This document shows positions 24,860-32,484 of a stretch of 64,000 nucleotides of DNA, piece by piece; position 1 is the first letter of the stretch; every line of letters begins with the position of its first letter. The stretch is from Streptomyces sp. LBL. GTDB taxonomy: Bacteria > Actinomycetota > Actinomycetes > Streptomycetales > Streptomycetaceae. The notes under the pieces were generated by a model. The model was not told the DNA's origin. It worked only from the letters and a program-made list of their open reading frames with translations, and ran no database searches. Both the position numbers and the translations under genes were made by a program. Where the stretch lies: positions 1 to 64,000 of the forward strand of contig NZ_JARXYX010000020.1 in assembly GCF_029893585.1 (NCBI RefSeq). The letters run 5' to 3'.

Positions 24860-27430
24860 GTGATCCGTTACGACGCTCTGGACTCCCTTCCTGTACGCGC
24901 TGCCCTTCCCGGTCTGAACGAGGCCCTGGAGGGGCACGGCACCGCTGTGCTCGTCGCGCCGCCCGGTACCGGCAAGACGACGCTGGTGCCGCTGGCGCTG
25001 GCCGGACTGCTGGGCGAGGGGCACGCACGGCGGGTCGTGGTGGCCGAGCCGCGGCGGATCGCGGCGCGGGCGGCAGCGCGGCGGATGGCGTGGCTGCTGG
25101 GCGAGCAGGTCGGCGGGAGCGTCGGCTTCACCGTGCGCGGGGAGCGGGTGGTCGGGCGGGACGTGCGCGTGGAGGTCGTCACGACCGGTGTGCTGCTGCA
25201 AAGGGTGCAGCGGGAGCCGGAGCTGGCCGGTGTCGACGTGGTGGTGCTGGACGAGTGCCACGAGCGGCATCTGGACGCGGACACGGCGGCGGCGTTCCTG
25301 TGGGACGTGCGCGAGACGCTGCGGCCGGAGCTGCGGCTGGTGGCCGCGTCCGCGACGACCGACGCGGACGGCTGGGCGCGGCTGTTGGGTGGTGCGCCGG
25401 TGGTCGAGGCGGCGGGGGCCTCGTATCCGGTGGAGGTGGTGTGGGCGCCGCCGGCCCGTCCGGTCCGGCCGCCGCACGGGATGCGGGTCGATCCGGCGCT
25501 GCTGACACATGTGGCGTCGGTGGTGCGGCGGGCGCTGGCCGAACACTCCGGTGACGTGCTGTGCTTCCTGCCCGGCGTGGGCGAGATCGCGCGGGTGGCC
25601 GGGCAGTTGGGCGCCCTCGGTGAGGTGGATGTGCTCCAGGTGCACGGGCGGGCGGCGGCGGCCGTGCAGGACGCGGTGCTGGCTCCCGCCGAGCGGCGCC
25701 GGGTGGTACTGGCGACCTCGGTGGCCGAGTCGTCGCTGACGGTTCCCGGGGTGCGGGTGGTCGTCGACTCGGGGCTGGCGCGGGAGCCGCGGGTGGACCA
25801 CGCGCGCGGGCTCAGCGCGTTGACGACGGTGCGGGCCTCGCAGGCGGCCGGACGGCAGCGGGCGGGCCGGGCCGGGCGTGAGGCGCCGGGTGCGGTGTAC
25901 CGGTGCTGGGCGGAGGCGGAGGACGCCCGTCTGCCGCGCTTCCCGGCCCCGGAGATCAAAGTGGCCGATCTGACGGCGTTCGCGCTGCAAACGGCGTGCT
26001 GGGGCGATCCGGACGCGTCCGGGCTGGCGCTGCTCGACCCTCCGCCCGGTGGGGCGATGGCGGCGGCGCGGTCGGTGTTGACGGCGGTCGGGGCGGTCGG
26101 CTCCGACGGGCGGGCCACCGAGCGGGGTCAGCGCCTGGCGCGGCTGGGACTGCACCCCCGGTTGGGGCGAGCCCTGCTGGACTCGGCGCCGGCGGTGGGA
26201 GCGGAACGGGCGGCGGAGGTTGTCGCGCTGCTGAGTGAGGAACCTCCCCGGGAGTACGGGGATGACCTGGCTGCCGCCGTGCGGGCGGCGCGACGTGGGC
26301 GTGACGCCTATGGGGCGCGGTGGCGTGCCGAGGTGCGACGGCTGCGGGGCGTCGCGACCGAGTGGGCGCATCCGCCCGGCCATGGCCCTCTTCCCGGCCA
26401 TGGCTCTCTTCCAGGGGACGCCGACAGGCGGTCCGTGGGCGCCACGGTGGGCACCACGGAGGAAGGCGTCGCCGGCCTCGTTGCCGCTCTCGCCTTCCCC
26501 GAGCGCGTCGCCAAAGCGGACGGCGGTTCCTACCTCATGGTCTCCGGCACACGCGCCGAAACCGCTCAGGGCACCGGGTTGCGCGGTGCTCCCTGGATCG
26601 CGATCGCCGTTGCGGACCGGCCCGTGGGCACCGGGCACGCGCGGGTGCGGCTCGGGGCCGTCGTCGACGAGGAGACCGCCCGGAGGGCGGCCGGCACGCT
26701 GGCCGACGAGCGGGACGAGGTGCACTGGAACGACGGGGACGTCGTCGCACGGCGGGTGGAGCGGCTGGGGGCCGTCGAACTCGCGGCGCGTCCGCTCCGG
26801 AACGCGGACGCCGGGCTCGTACGCGATGCGCTGCGCGAAGGTCTGCGGCAGGAAGGGCTCGGGCTGCTGCGGTGGTCGGACGAGGCGGTCGCCCTGCGGC
26901 AGCGGCTCGCCTTCTTGCGGCTGCGCCTCGGGGACCCGTGGCCCGAGGTGTCGGACGATGCCCTGCACGCGCGCGTGGACGAGTGGTTGGAGCCGGAGCT
27001 GGGCAGGGCACGGCGCCGCGCCGATCTCGCGCGGATCAATGCCGGGCAGGCGCTGACACGGCTGCTGCCCTGGGCCTCCGGGGAGGCCGCGCGGCTCGAC
27101 GAACTCGCGCCGGAGCGGATCACCGTACCGAGTGGGTCTCGGATCCGGATCGACTACGCCCAACCCGAACAGCCCGTCCTGGCCGTGAAGTTGCAGGAGA
27201 TGTTCGGCCTTCAGGAGTCGCCGCGGGTCGCCGGGGTCCCCCTCCTGGTCCATCTCCTCTCCCCCGCCGGACGGCCGGCCGCCGTCACCGCCGACCTTGC
27301 CTCCTTCTGGAAGCAGGGCTACAACGGCGTCCGGGCGGAGTTGCGCGGCCGGTATCCGAAGCATCCGTGGCCCGAGGACCCGGCGTCCGCCGAGCCGACG
27401 CGGTACACCAACGCCCGGCTCAGGCGGTGA
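24860..27430 (+). CDS. hrpB: ATP-dependent helicase HrpB
   Basis: An 856-aa DEAH-type RNA helicase of the HrpB family. Motif I GTGKTT is at residues 36-41, motif Ia AEPRRIAARAAA, motif II DECHER (131-136), motif III SATTDADG, and motif VI QRAGRAGR. The C-terminal HrpB domain includes RITVPSGSRIRIDYAQPEQP and VLAVKLQEMFGLQESPRVAG, both characteristic. The cellular substrate is unclear even in well-studied bacteria. GTG 24860 (VIRYDALDSLPV) is the conventional start. Its 3' end overlaps the convergent DUF3068 gene by 11 bp. Confidence 0.95.
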   Translation: MIRYDALDSLPVRAALPGLNEALEGHGTAVLVAPPGTGKTTLVPLALAGLLGEGHARRVVVAEPRRIAARAAARRMAWLLGEQVGGSVGFTVRGERVVGRDVRVEVVTTGVLLQRVQREPELAGVDVVVLDECHERHLDADTAAAFLWDVRETLRPELRLVAASATTDADGWARLLGGAPVVEAAGASYPVEVVWAPPARPVRPPHGMRVDPALLTHVASVVRRALAEHSGDVLCFLPGVGEIARVAGQLGALGEVDVLQVHGRAAAAVQDAVLAPAERRRVVLATSVAESSLTVPGVRVVVDSGLAREPRVDHARGLSALTTVRASQAAGRQRAGRAGREAPGAVYRCWAEAEDARLPRFPAPEIKVADLTAFALQTACWGDPDASGLALLDPPPGGAMAAARSVLTAVGAVGSDGRATERGQRLARLGLHPRLGRALLDSAPAVGAERAAEVVALLSEEPPREYGDDLAAAVRAARRGRDAYGARWRAEVRRLRGVATEWAHPPGHGPLPGHGSLPGDADRRSVGATVGTTEEGVAGLVAALAFPERVAKADGGSYLMVSGTRAETAQGTGLRGAPWIAIAVADRPVGTGHARVRLGAVVDEETARRAAGTLADERDEVHWNDGDVVARRVERLGAVELAARPLRNADAGLVRDALREGLRQEGLGLLRWSDEAVALRQRLAFLRLRLGDPWPEVSDDALHARVDEWLEPELGRARRRADLARINAGQALTRLLPWASGEAARLDELAPERITVPSGSRIRIDYAQPEQPVLAVKLQEMFGLQESPRVAGVPLLVHLLSPAGRPAAVTADLASFWKQGYNGVRAELRGRYPKHPWPEDPASAEPTRYTNARLRR

Positions 27431-28412
27431 CCGGCCGGGTTTCCGAGGTCTGCGCGGGCGCCGGGTCACCCGGATGGCGGTTGCGGGCCTCCAGGTACAG
27501 CGACAGCGACAGGAGCAGGACGCCGAGGACCAGGAAGCCCCAGGGCAGATACGAGGTCAGCAGCAGGACGACGGTGCGCTTGGACCTGACCATGTCGACG
27601 GTGTGTTCGATGTAGTCCTCGCGCATCTTCACGTGCCCGGAGAACGCCGTCACCTTCTCCCGCCCGCCGAGCAGGCTGCCGCCGCGCAGTTCCTCCTTGT
27701 GGATCTCCTCGCCGTAGACCGGGGCACCGGTCACCGGCTCGACCCAGAACTTGCGGACCGTCGTGTACCAGCGGGTGGTGCCGGTCTTGGCGAGCGACTC
27801 GGGGGTGATGCCCGCGACGGGCATGGCCTTGGGGAAGGTCACCTTCGTCCACGGGATGGTCTGCTCGAAGTAGTACACCGCGACACCCCGGAAGTCCTGG
27901 GTGCCCTGGTAGTGGATGGGGGCCGTGACACGGGCCTGCGCGTCGAAGTACTCGTAGTCCCGTTTCTCCGTCAGGAACGGCCACTTGAACTCGATGCCCT
28001 CCCGTCTGACCGGGTCGCCGTCGACCATCTCGCCGGTGGCGTGGACGGGTTCCTGGCTGTGGGCGTCGAAGATGTACCGCTCGGGGATCTTGGAGACCAT
28101 CTTTCCGTCCGGGCCCTGCACATAGGACAGGCTGTCCCAGACGACGACGTCCTTGCCGGCCGTCTTCTCGATCGCCTCGGAGGCCTCCACGTTGCCCTTG
28201 AGGGTCTGGACGACGGTGACCTTGGGGACCTTCTTCGCCTTCATCGTGCCGTAGTCGAGGAGGGTGGCGTCCTTCGCCTCCAGGACCATCTCCTGGTACT
28301 GGTTCGCCGGGATCTTGGCGAAGCGGGGGAAGGCGTACCAGCGCAGCAGCGGGGACAGCGCCGCGAAGAACACGGCGAGAGCGAGCAGGATCAGACTGGC
28401 CTTGCGGCGCAT
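27420..28412 (-). CDS. DUF3068 domain-containing membrane protein
   Basis: A 330-aa protein with an N-terminal transmembrane helix (about residues 5-22, ASLILLALAVFFAALSPLL), a large extracytoplasmic domain and a second membrane helix near the C-terminus (about 280-305, VVLLLTSYLPWGFLVLGVLL). This two-anchor plan is the DUF3068 (PorA-like) family of actinobacteria. A conserved-looking segment is FDAHSQEPVHATGEMVDGDP. Function is unknown; envelope-associated. It is convergent with hrpB and overlaps its stop. Confidence 0.92.
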   Translation of the reverse strand: MRRKASLILLALAVFFAALSPLLRWYAFPRFAKIPANQYQEMVLEAKDATLLDYGTMKAKKVPKVTVVQTLKGNVEASEAIEKTAGKDVVVWDSLSYVQGPDGKMVSKIPERYIFDAHSQEPVHATGEMVDGDPVRREGIEFKWPFLTEKRDYEYFDAQARVTAPIHYQGTQDFRGVAVYYFEQTIPWTKVTFPKAMPVAGITPESLAKTGTTRWYTTVRKFWVEPVTGAPVYGEEIHKEELRGGSLLGGREKVTAFSGHVKMREDYIEHTVDMVRSKRTVVLLLTSYLPWGFLVLGVLLLSLSLYLEARNRHPGDPAPAQTSETRPVTA

Positions 28413-28433
28413 CTCGGTCTCCGTCCCGAGTCG

Positions 28434-28568
28434 TTACGGGTGTGCGGGCACCGTCGTCAGCAGCGGTTTCGGGGACGTGTTGCCCGTGGGCGCGCCCACG
28501 GCCGTGATCGTGAGGACCAGGGCGAACGCGACGGCGAGACCGGTCGCGGCGGCGATCAGGGCACGCAT
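28434..28568 (-). CDS. SPW_0924 family small protein
   Basis: A 44-aa protein matching the Streptomyces SPW_0924 family: MRALIAAATGLAVAFALVLT, then AVGAPTGNTSPKPLLTTVP. It is essentially one signal-anchor or secretion helix with a short tail. ATG 28568 has a GGAGG site 5 nt away. It lies 21 nt upstream of the DUF3068 gene on the same strand, so they are probably cotranscribed. The function is unknown. Confidence 0.88.
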   Translation of the reverse strand: MRALIAAATGLAVAFALVLTITAVGAPTGNTSPKPLLTTVPAHP

Positions 28569-28654
28569 GCCTGCCTCCGGGCGAGCTGGAACTGATACAT
28601 CGTCAGGTCCGGCACCGTAGCAACGGGCGGGTGAGATGAGAACACGTCGCACAC

Positions 28655-28694
28655 ACAACGGCGGCGCCCCTCCGAGGAGGAGCGCCGCCGTTGT
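28655..28694 (-). terminator. Terminator of the lytic transglycosylase gene
   Basis: Perfect 13-bp stem ACAACGGCGGCGC (28655-28667) and GCGCCGCCGTTGT (28682-28694) with a second CCTCC/GGAGG stem in the loop. It lies 51 nt past the transglycosylase stop and isolates it from the SPW_0924 gene. Confidence 0.75.
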
Positions 28695-28745
28695 CGTACG
28701 GAGAACTGCGCGGGAACGGACCGGACTGTGCGGGTCTGCGCGGGA

Positions 28746-30518
28746 CTACGCGCCGGAGCCGGGCGAGCCGCTGCCCGACGGGGACGGGCTCGGCGACGGC
28801 GTCTCGGCCGGCGCGACGGTCAGCGGAACGTTGACGGCGGCGCCGCCCGCGGTGGTGATGCGGAGCATGTACGTGCCGGCGGTGCCGTCGGCGTACAGCT
28901 TCGGCAGCTTCAGTAGACCGTTCGCGTCCGTCTGCAGACCCGTGAGGGTGCGTACGGTCTTGCCGTCCGCGTCCTTGAAGTAGGGGCCCTTGTCGTTCTC
29001 GGTCGGGTCCAGCGCCGACTTGATCAGGGTGGCGGTGGCCGCGACCTTGTCTGCGGCCTCACCCAGATAGGTGGCCTTCACCTCGACCTGGTCGGCGAAC
29101 TCGCCGCCCGGGGTGCAGGTCAGCGCGGTGTCGCTGGTGCGGGTGAGGGCGTCGGCGGTGCGCTCGGTGACGGTGGCCTTGTAGTCGAGGCCCTTGACCA
29201 GGCGGCCGACGACGGTGGCACGGACGGTGAAGCCGCCCGTCTTCTCACCCGCCTTCAGCGCGGGCGCGACGGCCACACCGGTGTTGTTGGTGACGACCGT
29301 GGCCACGCTCTCGCCGCCCGTGAAGGTGGTGTCGGTGCCGCCGATGATCGTGAAGCGGATCCGGACCTTGCCGACGGCCGCGCCGCTCTTGGTCTCGGCC
29401 CGGGCGTTGATCTTCTTGGCGAACGCGTCGCCCGCCTGCGCGGTGAGCTGGGCGGTGCCCGCGTCCGCCAGGTGGTCCACCGTGTCGGTGGGGGTCGGGG
29501 GGGTGGCGGGCGGCGTGCTCGGAGTGGTGCTCGGCGGGGTGGTGGCCGGCGGGGTCGTCGCGGGCGGCTTGGGGTGAGGGGTCTGGGGGGGCTGGGGGCT
29601 CTGGGAGCCGCCGCTGGGCCTGCCGGGCTTGTTCGGCCGGTGGGCGGGCGGCGACGGCGGCTTGGGGCTCGCGGTCCCGGAGGTGCCGTCGCTGCGGCTG
29701 CCGGGCAGCGGGCCCGTGCCGTCGGGGACCTCGTGGGTGCCCTTGCGGTAGTACTCCAGCCACGTCCGGACCGTGTTCAGGTAGTCCTGAGAGTTGTTGT
29801 AGCTGAGGATCGCGCGGCTCAGATCGGCGTCGACGGACAGGTCCCAGCTGTTGCGGCACAGGTAGTGGCCGGCCGCGAGCGCCGCGTCGTAGACGTTGTT
29901 GGGATCCTTCGTGCCGTCGCCGTTGCCGTCGCGGCCCGCCCACCTCCAGGTGGACGGGATGAACTGCATGGGGCCGACGGCCTGGTCGTACGCGCTGTTG
30001 CCGTCATAGGCGCCGTTGTCGGTGTCCTTGATCAGCGCGAAGCCGTTGCCGTCGAGCTCCGGGCCGAGGATCTTGGTGAGCGTGGTGCCGTTCGCGTCGA
30101 CCTTGCCGCCGCCGGCCTGGCCCGACTCGACCCTGCCGATGGCGGCGAGGAGCTCCCAGGGCAGGTTGCAGCCGGGCTTGGACGACTGCAGTTCGGTCGC
30201 GGCCTTCTTGTAGGCGTCGAGGACGGTCGCGGGAATGCCCCCCTCGGTCTCACCCTGAGCGACGGCGGGCGGCCCGACGGACGGCGAGGGATTCGGAGAG
30301 TTGAGCGGCGGCAGGTCCGTGTAGTACGGCGAGTTGCCGGTCGCGGCACCCTTGTCGGCGGTGACGTCGGGTGCGGAGTCGGCGCCGCTGGTGGCCGGTC
30401 TGCTTTCATCGGCCGTCACCCCCGGAGCCTGAGAGGCGGACAGGGCCGCGACCGCGGCCGCGGCCACGGCGGTGGTTGCCGCCCCTTTGGTCAGCCTCCT
30501 GCCGAATTGCGCCGCCAT
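28746..30518 (-). CDS. Secreted lytic transglycosylase
   Basis: A 590-aa exported cell-wall enzyme. It opens with a basic/hydrophobic signal sequence (FGRRLTKGAATTAVAAAAVA, then ALSASQAPG). The transglycosylase domain (about 115-265) carries LPWELLAAIGRVESGQ with the catalytic Glu, GPMQFIPSTW, and NVYDAALAAGHYLC. A Pro/Ser/Thr linker (about 280-360) and a C-terminal beta-type region of about 220 aa follow. It cleaves peptidoglycan glycan strands. ATG 30518 has a GGGAGGGG site. The C-terminal domain may bind the wall. Confidence 0.9.
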   Translation of the reverse strand: MAAQFGRRLTKGAATTAVAAAAVAALSASQAPGVTADESRPATSGADSAPDVTADKGAATGNSPYYTDLPPLNSPNPSPSVGPPAVAQGETEGGIPATVLDAYKKAATELQSSKPGCNLPWELLAAIGRVESGQAGGGKVDANGTTLTKILGPELDGNGFALIKDTDNGAYDGNSAYDQAVGPMQFIPSTWRWAGRDGNGDGTKDPNNVYDAALAAGHYLCRNSWDLSVDADLSRAILSYNNSQDYLNTVRTWLEYYRKGTHEVPDGTGPLPGSRSDGTSGTASPKPPSPPAHRPNKPGRPSGGSQSPQPPQTPHPKPPATTPPATTPPSTTPSTPPATPPTPTDTVDHLADAGTAQLTAQAGDAFAKKINARAETKSGAAVGKVRIRFTIIGGTDTTFTGGESVATVVTNNTGVAVAPALKAGEKTGGFTVRATVVGRLVKGLDYKATVTERTADALTRTSDTALTCTPGGEFADQVEVKATYLGEAADKVAATATLIKSALDPTENDKGPYFKDADGKTVRTLTGLQTDANGLLKLPKLYADGTAGTYMLRITTAGGAAVNVPLTVAPAETPSPSPSPSGSGSPGSGA

Positions 30519-30837
30519 AGATTGAACCCCTCCCGTGGACGCCCGAGCGCCCGCGTGTCCGTAACCCTCGTCCAGTTGTGACGGTCGATCCACCCCGGAG
30601 GTTGCCCCCGCGGCGTGCCCCGTTTCCCTGTTCGCGTGTTCGACCCGGGCTTTCCGGCCCGGCGACCCAGGCGACCCTACGACAACTTCCTTTGCGTGGG
30701 CACCCGTTCGTGCCCGATTTTCACCGGTTGGCCACGTGAGATTGTGCCCCCGGCCACCAGGTGTACCGTCCCGCATACTGGGCTTTCCTGATCAACGGCC
30801 CTCTCGGCCCCTCCAACACTCGCTGCGGGGAGCCTCG
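30519..30837. promoter_or_regulatory. Divergent region with long transglycosylase leader
   Basis: About 320 bp between the lytic transglycosylase and the DUF4184 gene. The leftward leader contains several G/C-rich stems, for example GGGCC/GGCCC around 30648-30665. I tested it by eye for a ydaO (c-di-AMP) riboswitch and did not find the core. A TAGGGT -10-like box on the minus strand lies near 30674-30680. Confidence 0.4.
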
Positions 30838-31695
30838 TTGCCCTTTACTTTGAGCCATGCCGCGGCCGTCCTGCCCGCCGTGCGCGCCGACGGAAGCGGC
30901 CGGGGCCGACTGGTTCCGGCCGTACTCGTGGCGGGTTCCTTCTCTCCCGACATGACCTACTACGCGGCGAGTGTCGTGTCCGGGGCCATGGAGTTCGGTG
31001 AGGTGACCCACTCCTTCCCAGGCGTCTTCACGATCGACGTGCTGCTCGCCTGGGCGCTGGTGGGGCTGTGGCTGCTGGTACGCGAACCGCTGGTGGCACT
31101 GCTCCCGCCGGCCCGGCAGGTCCGGCCGGCGGCACTCCTGCGCTGCGGGGCGCCACGCGCCCGCGTGCGGCCGACCTCCGTGCTGTGGTGGTACGTGTCC
31201 GCCGTGCTCGGCGCGCTGACCCACGTCGTGTGGGACGCGTTCACCCACCTCGACCGGTGGGGGATGCGACTGTTCCCCGTCCTGGGCCGTGAGGTGGCGG
31301 GCTCCCCTTTGTACTGGTACCTGCAGTACGGCGGCTCGGCGGTCGCCGCGGTCGTCATCGCCGTGTTCGTGGTGCACGCGCTGCGGCGGACACCCGGGAC
31401 GGCCCCGGTGATGGGGATCGCAAAGCTGACCGCACGGGACCGGTGGGGGGCCGGGGCCCTGATCAGCGGCTGTGCGGTGGTCGCGGCCGTGCAGCGCGCG
31501 ACGCGGTGGTGGGAGTACCGGGGGTCCACCGCGAAACCCTGGGAACTGATTCCGACACTGTGCTTCGGAGCGGGCGCGGGACTCGTCCTCGGCGTCCTGC
31601 TGTACGCCATCACGGTCAGAGTGTGGCGTCCGGCCCGGACGGCCGACGGTATGGCGGCGGCGACTGGGGAGCGCAGCGGTCAGGCCGCTCGGTGA
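30838..31695 (+). CDS. DUF4184 family membrane protein
   Basis: A 285-aa integral membrane protein starting at TTG 30838 with GGGGAG 5 nt upstream. The start LPFTLSHAAAVLP is the DUF4184 signature, followed by GSFSPDM and GALTHVVWDAFTH, which resemble the metal-binding residues of YdjM-like membrane hydrolases. Six or so hydrophobic helices are visible, for example GVFTIDVLLAWALVGLWLLV. Whether it has hydrolase activity is unknown. Confidence 0.85.
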   Translation: MPFTLSHAAAVLPAVRADGSGRGRLVPAVLVAGSFSPDMTYYAASVVSGAMEFGEVTHSFPGVFTIDVLLAWALVGLWLLVREPLVALLPPARQVRPAALLRCGAPRARVRPTSVLWWYVSAVLGALTHVVWDAFTHLDRWGMRLFPVLGREVAGSPLYWYLQYGGSAVAAVVIAVFVVHALRRTPGTAPVMGIAKLTARDRWGAGALISGCAVVAAVQRATRWWEYRGSTAKPWELIPTLCFGAGAGLVLGVLLYAITVRVWRPARTADGMAAATGERSGQAAR

Positions 31696-31890
31696 CGGTG
31701 GTGAACACGGTGACCGTGGCTGCGGGCGGGGTCGTGGGAGCGGGCTGGGTCGTGGAGGCGGGCGGCACCGTGGCTGCGGGCCGGGTCGTGGGAGCGGGCG
31801 GGACCTTGCCGGCGGACGGGTCCACGGCAACAGGCGACACCATGGCTGCGGACGGGACCATGGCAGCGGGCGGCACCGTGACTGCGTGAG
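31696..31890. repeat. Degenerate GC-rich tandem repeats
   Basis: A run of imperfect 15-24-bp units built on GTCGTGGGAGCGGGC and GGCACCGTGGCTGCGGG. It keeps frames open on both strands (Ala/Gly/Val-rich on plus, Pro/Thr-rich on minus), but neither looks like a real protein. A minus-strand frame starting at GTG 31951 overlaps the upstream gene's stop; I consider it doubtful. Confidence 0.6.
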
Positions 31891-31947
31891 CGCCAGGGGG
31901 AGGTGCGCCAGGGGGAGGTATCCGCAGCTCAGATCGGCAGGCAGCCG

Positions 31948-32286
31948 TCACCTGGATGCCTGGAGCTTGTCCCGTACGGCGTCCCGGTCCCGTTCGACGA
32001 ACCGGTACCTGAGCGCTGCTCCGGCGTGGCGCAGATTCCTCGCGAGACGGGCGGCGATGCGGCCGGTGCCGGGGGCGATGACCCCGCGCAGGCCCGTCGC
32101 CGGGCTTGGCGGAGTCATCCGGCGCAGGGCTGTCGCGAGGTCGGTGGGGATGCGGGCGGTGCTTGCGGTGGCCGCGATGGCCGGGACCGGCGGAGGAGGA
32201 GGCGGCGGCAACAGGGGCGCTGCGGCGTGTGCCTGTGTCTGCGCCCGTCCATGGGCCGCCCGGCGGTGGAGCATGCGTATACCCAT
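31948..32286 (-). CDS. Hypothetical protein downstream of polA
   Basis: A 112-aa candidate reading MGIRMLHRRAAHGRAQTQAH at the start and LARNLRHAGAALRYRFVERD at the end. The C-terminal 50 residues look like a genuine basic helical domain and codon bias is good. A Pro-run (PLLPPPPPPP) lies in the middle. An AAGGA site is about 8 nt before ATG 32286. The family is not recognised and the gene is uncertain. Confidence 0.45.
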   Translation of the reverse strand: MGIRMLHRRAAHGRAQTQAHAAAPLLPPPPPPPVPAIAATASTARIPTDLATALRRMTPPSPATGLRGVIAPGTGRIAARLARNLRHAGAALRYRFVERDRDAVRDKLQASR

Positions 32287-32447
32287 GCCCGCATCCTTGC
32301 GGGAAGGCGGGCCGGGCGGCGCCTTCGCGAGGGCCACGCGAGTGACGGGCCCTGTGAGGGTGGAGACGGGAGTGAGCGCGAGGTCTGCGTGCTGGTGGGC
32401 CAGTGCTGCATGTGTACGGGGGGTTGGGTGGGGGGCACCGCCGGGTC

Positions 32448-32472
32448 GGGTGGGGGACGTTTGCCCCCGCCC
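32448..32472 (-). terminator. Probable polA terminator
   Basis: Stem GGGTGGGGG (32448-32456) with CCCCCGCCC (32464-32472), 9 pairs including one G-T, 7-nt loop. It begins 12 nt after the polA stop on the minus strand. Confidence 0.55.
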
Positions 32473-32484
32473 CACCGCCGGAGG

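Noticed and set aside
24425..27469. Long minus-strand open frame of 1014 codons opposite hrpB
   Set aside because: It is Arg/Pro-rich, lacks a ribosome binding site and is the antisense shadow of a clearly identified helicase; long shadows are expected at this G+C content.
30519..30776. Possible ydaO-type c-di-AMP riboswitch ahead of the lytic transglycosylase
   Set aside because: Such riboswitches are known upstream of Streptomyces wall hydrolases and GGTCGCC with GGAAA segments are present. But the rest of the conserved core (GGGGTnAATC, GTAGGG with CCGACCCG, GCTAACC) was not found by eye. An Infernal scan with RF00379 would settle it.
31616..31951. Minus-strand Pro/Thr-rich frame overlapping the stop of the polA-downstream gene by GTGA
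   Set aside because: Apart from the suggestive overlap it is made of degenerate GC repeats and runs antisense into the DUF4184 gene; support is too weak.
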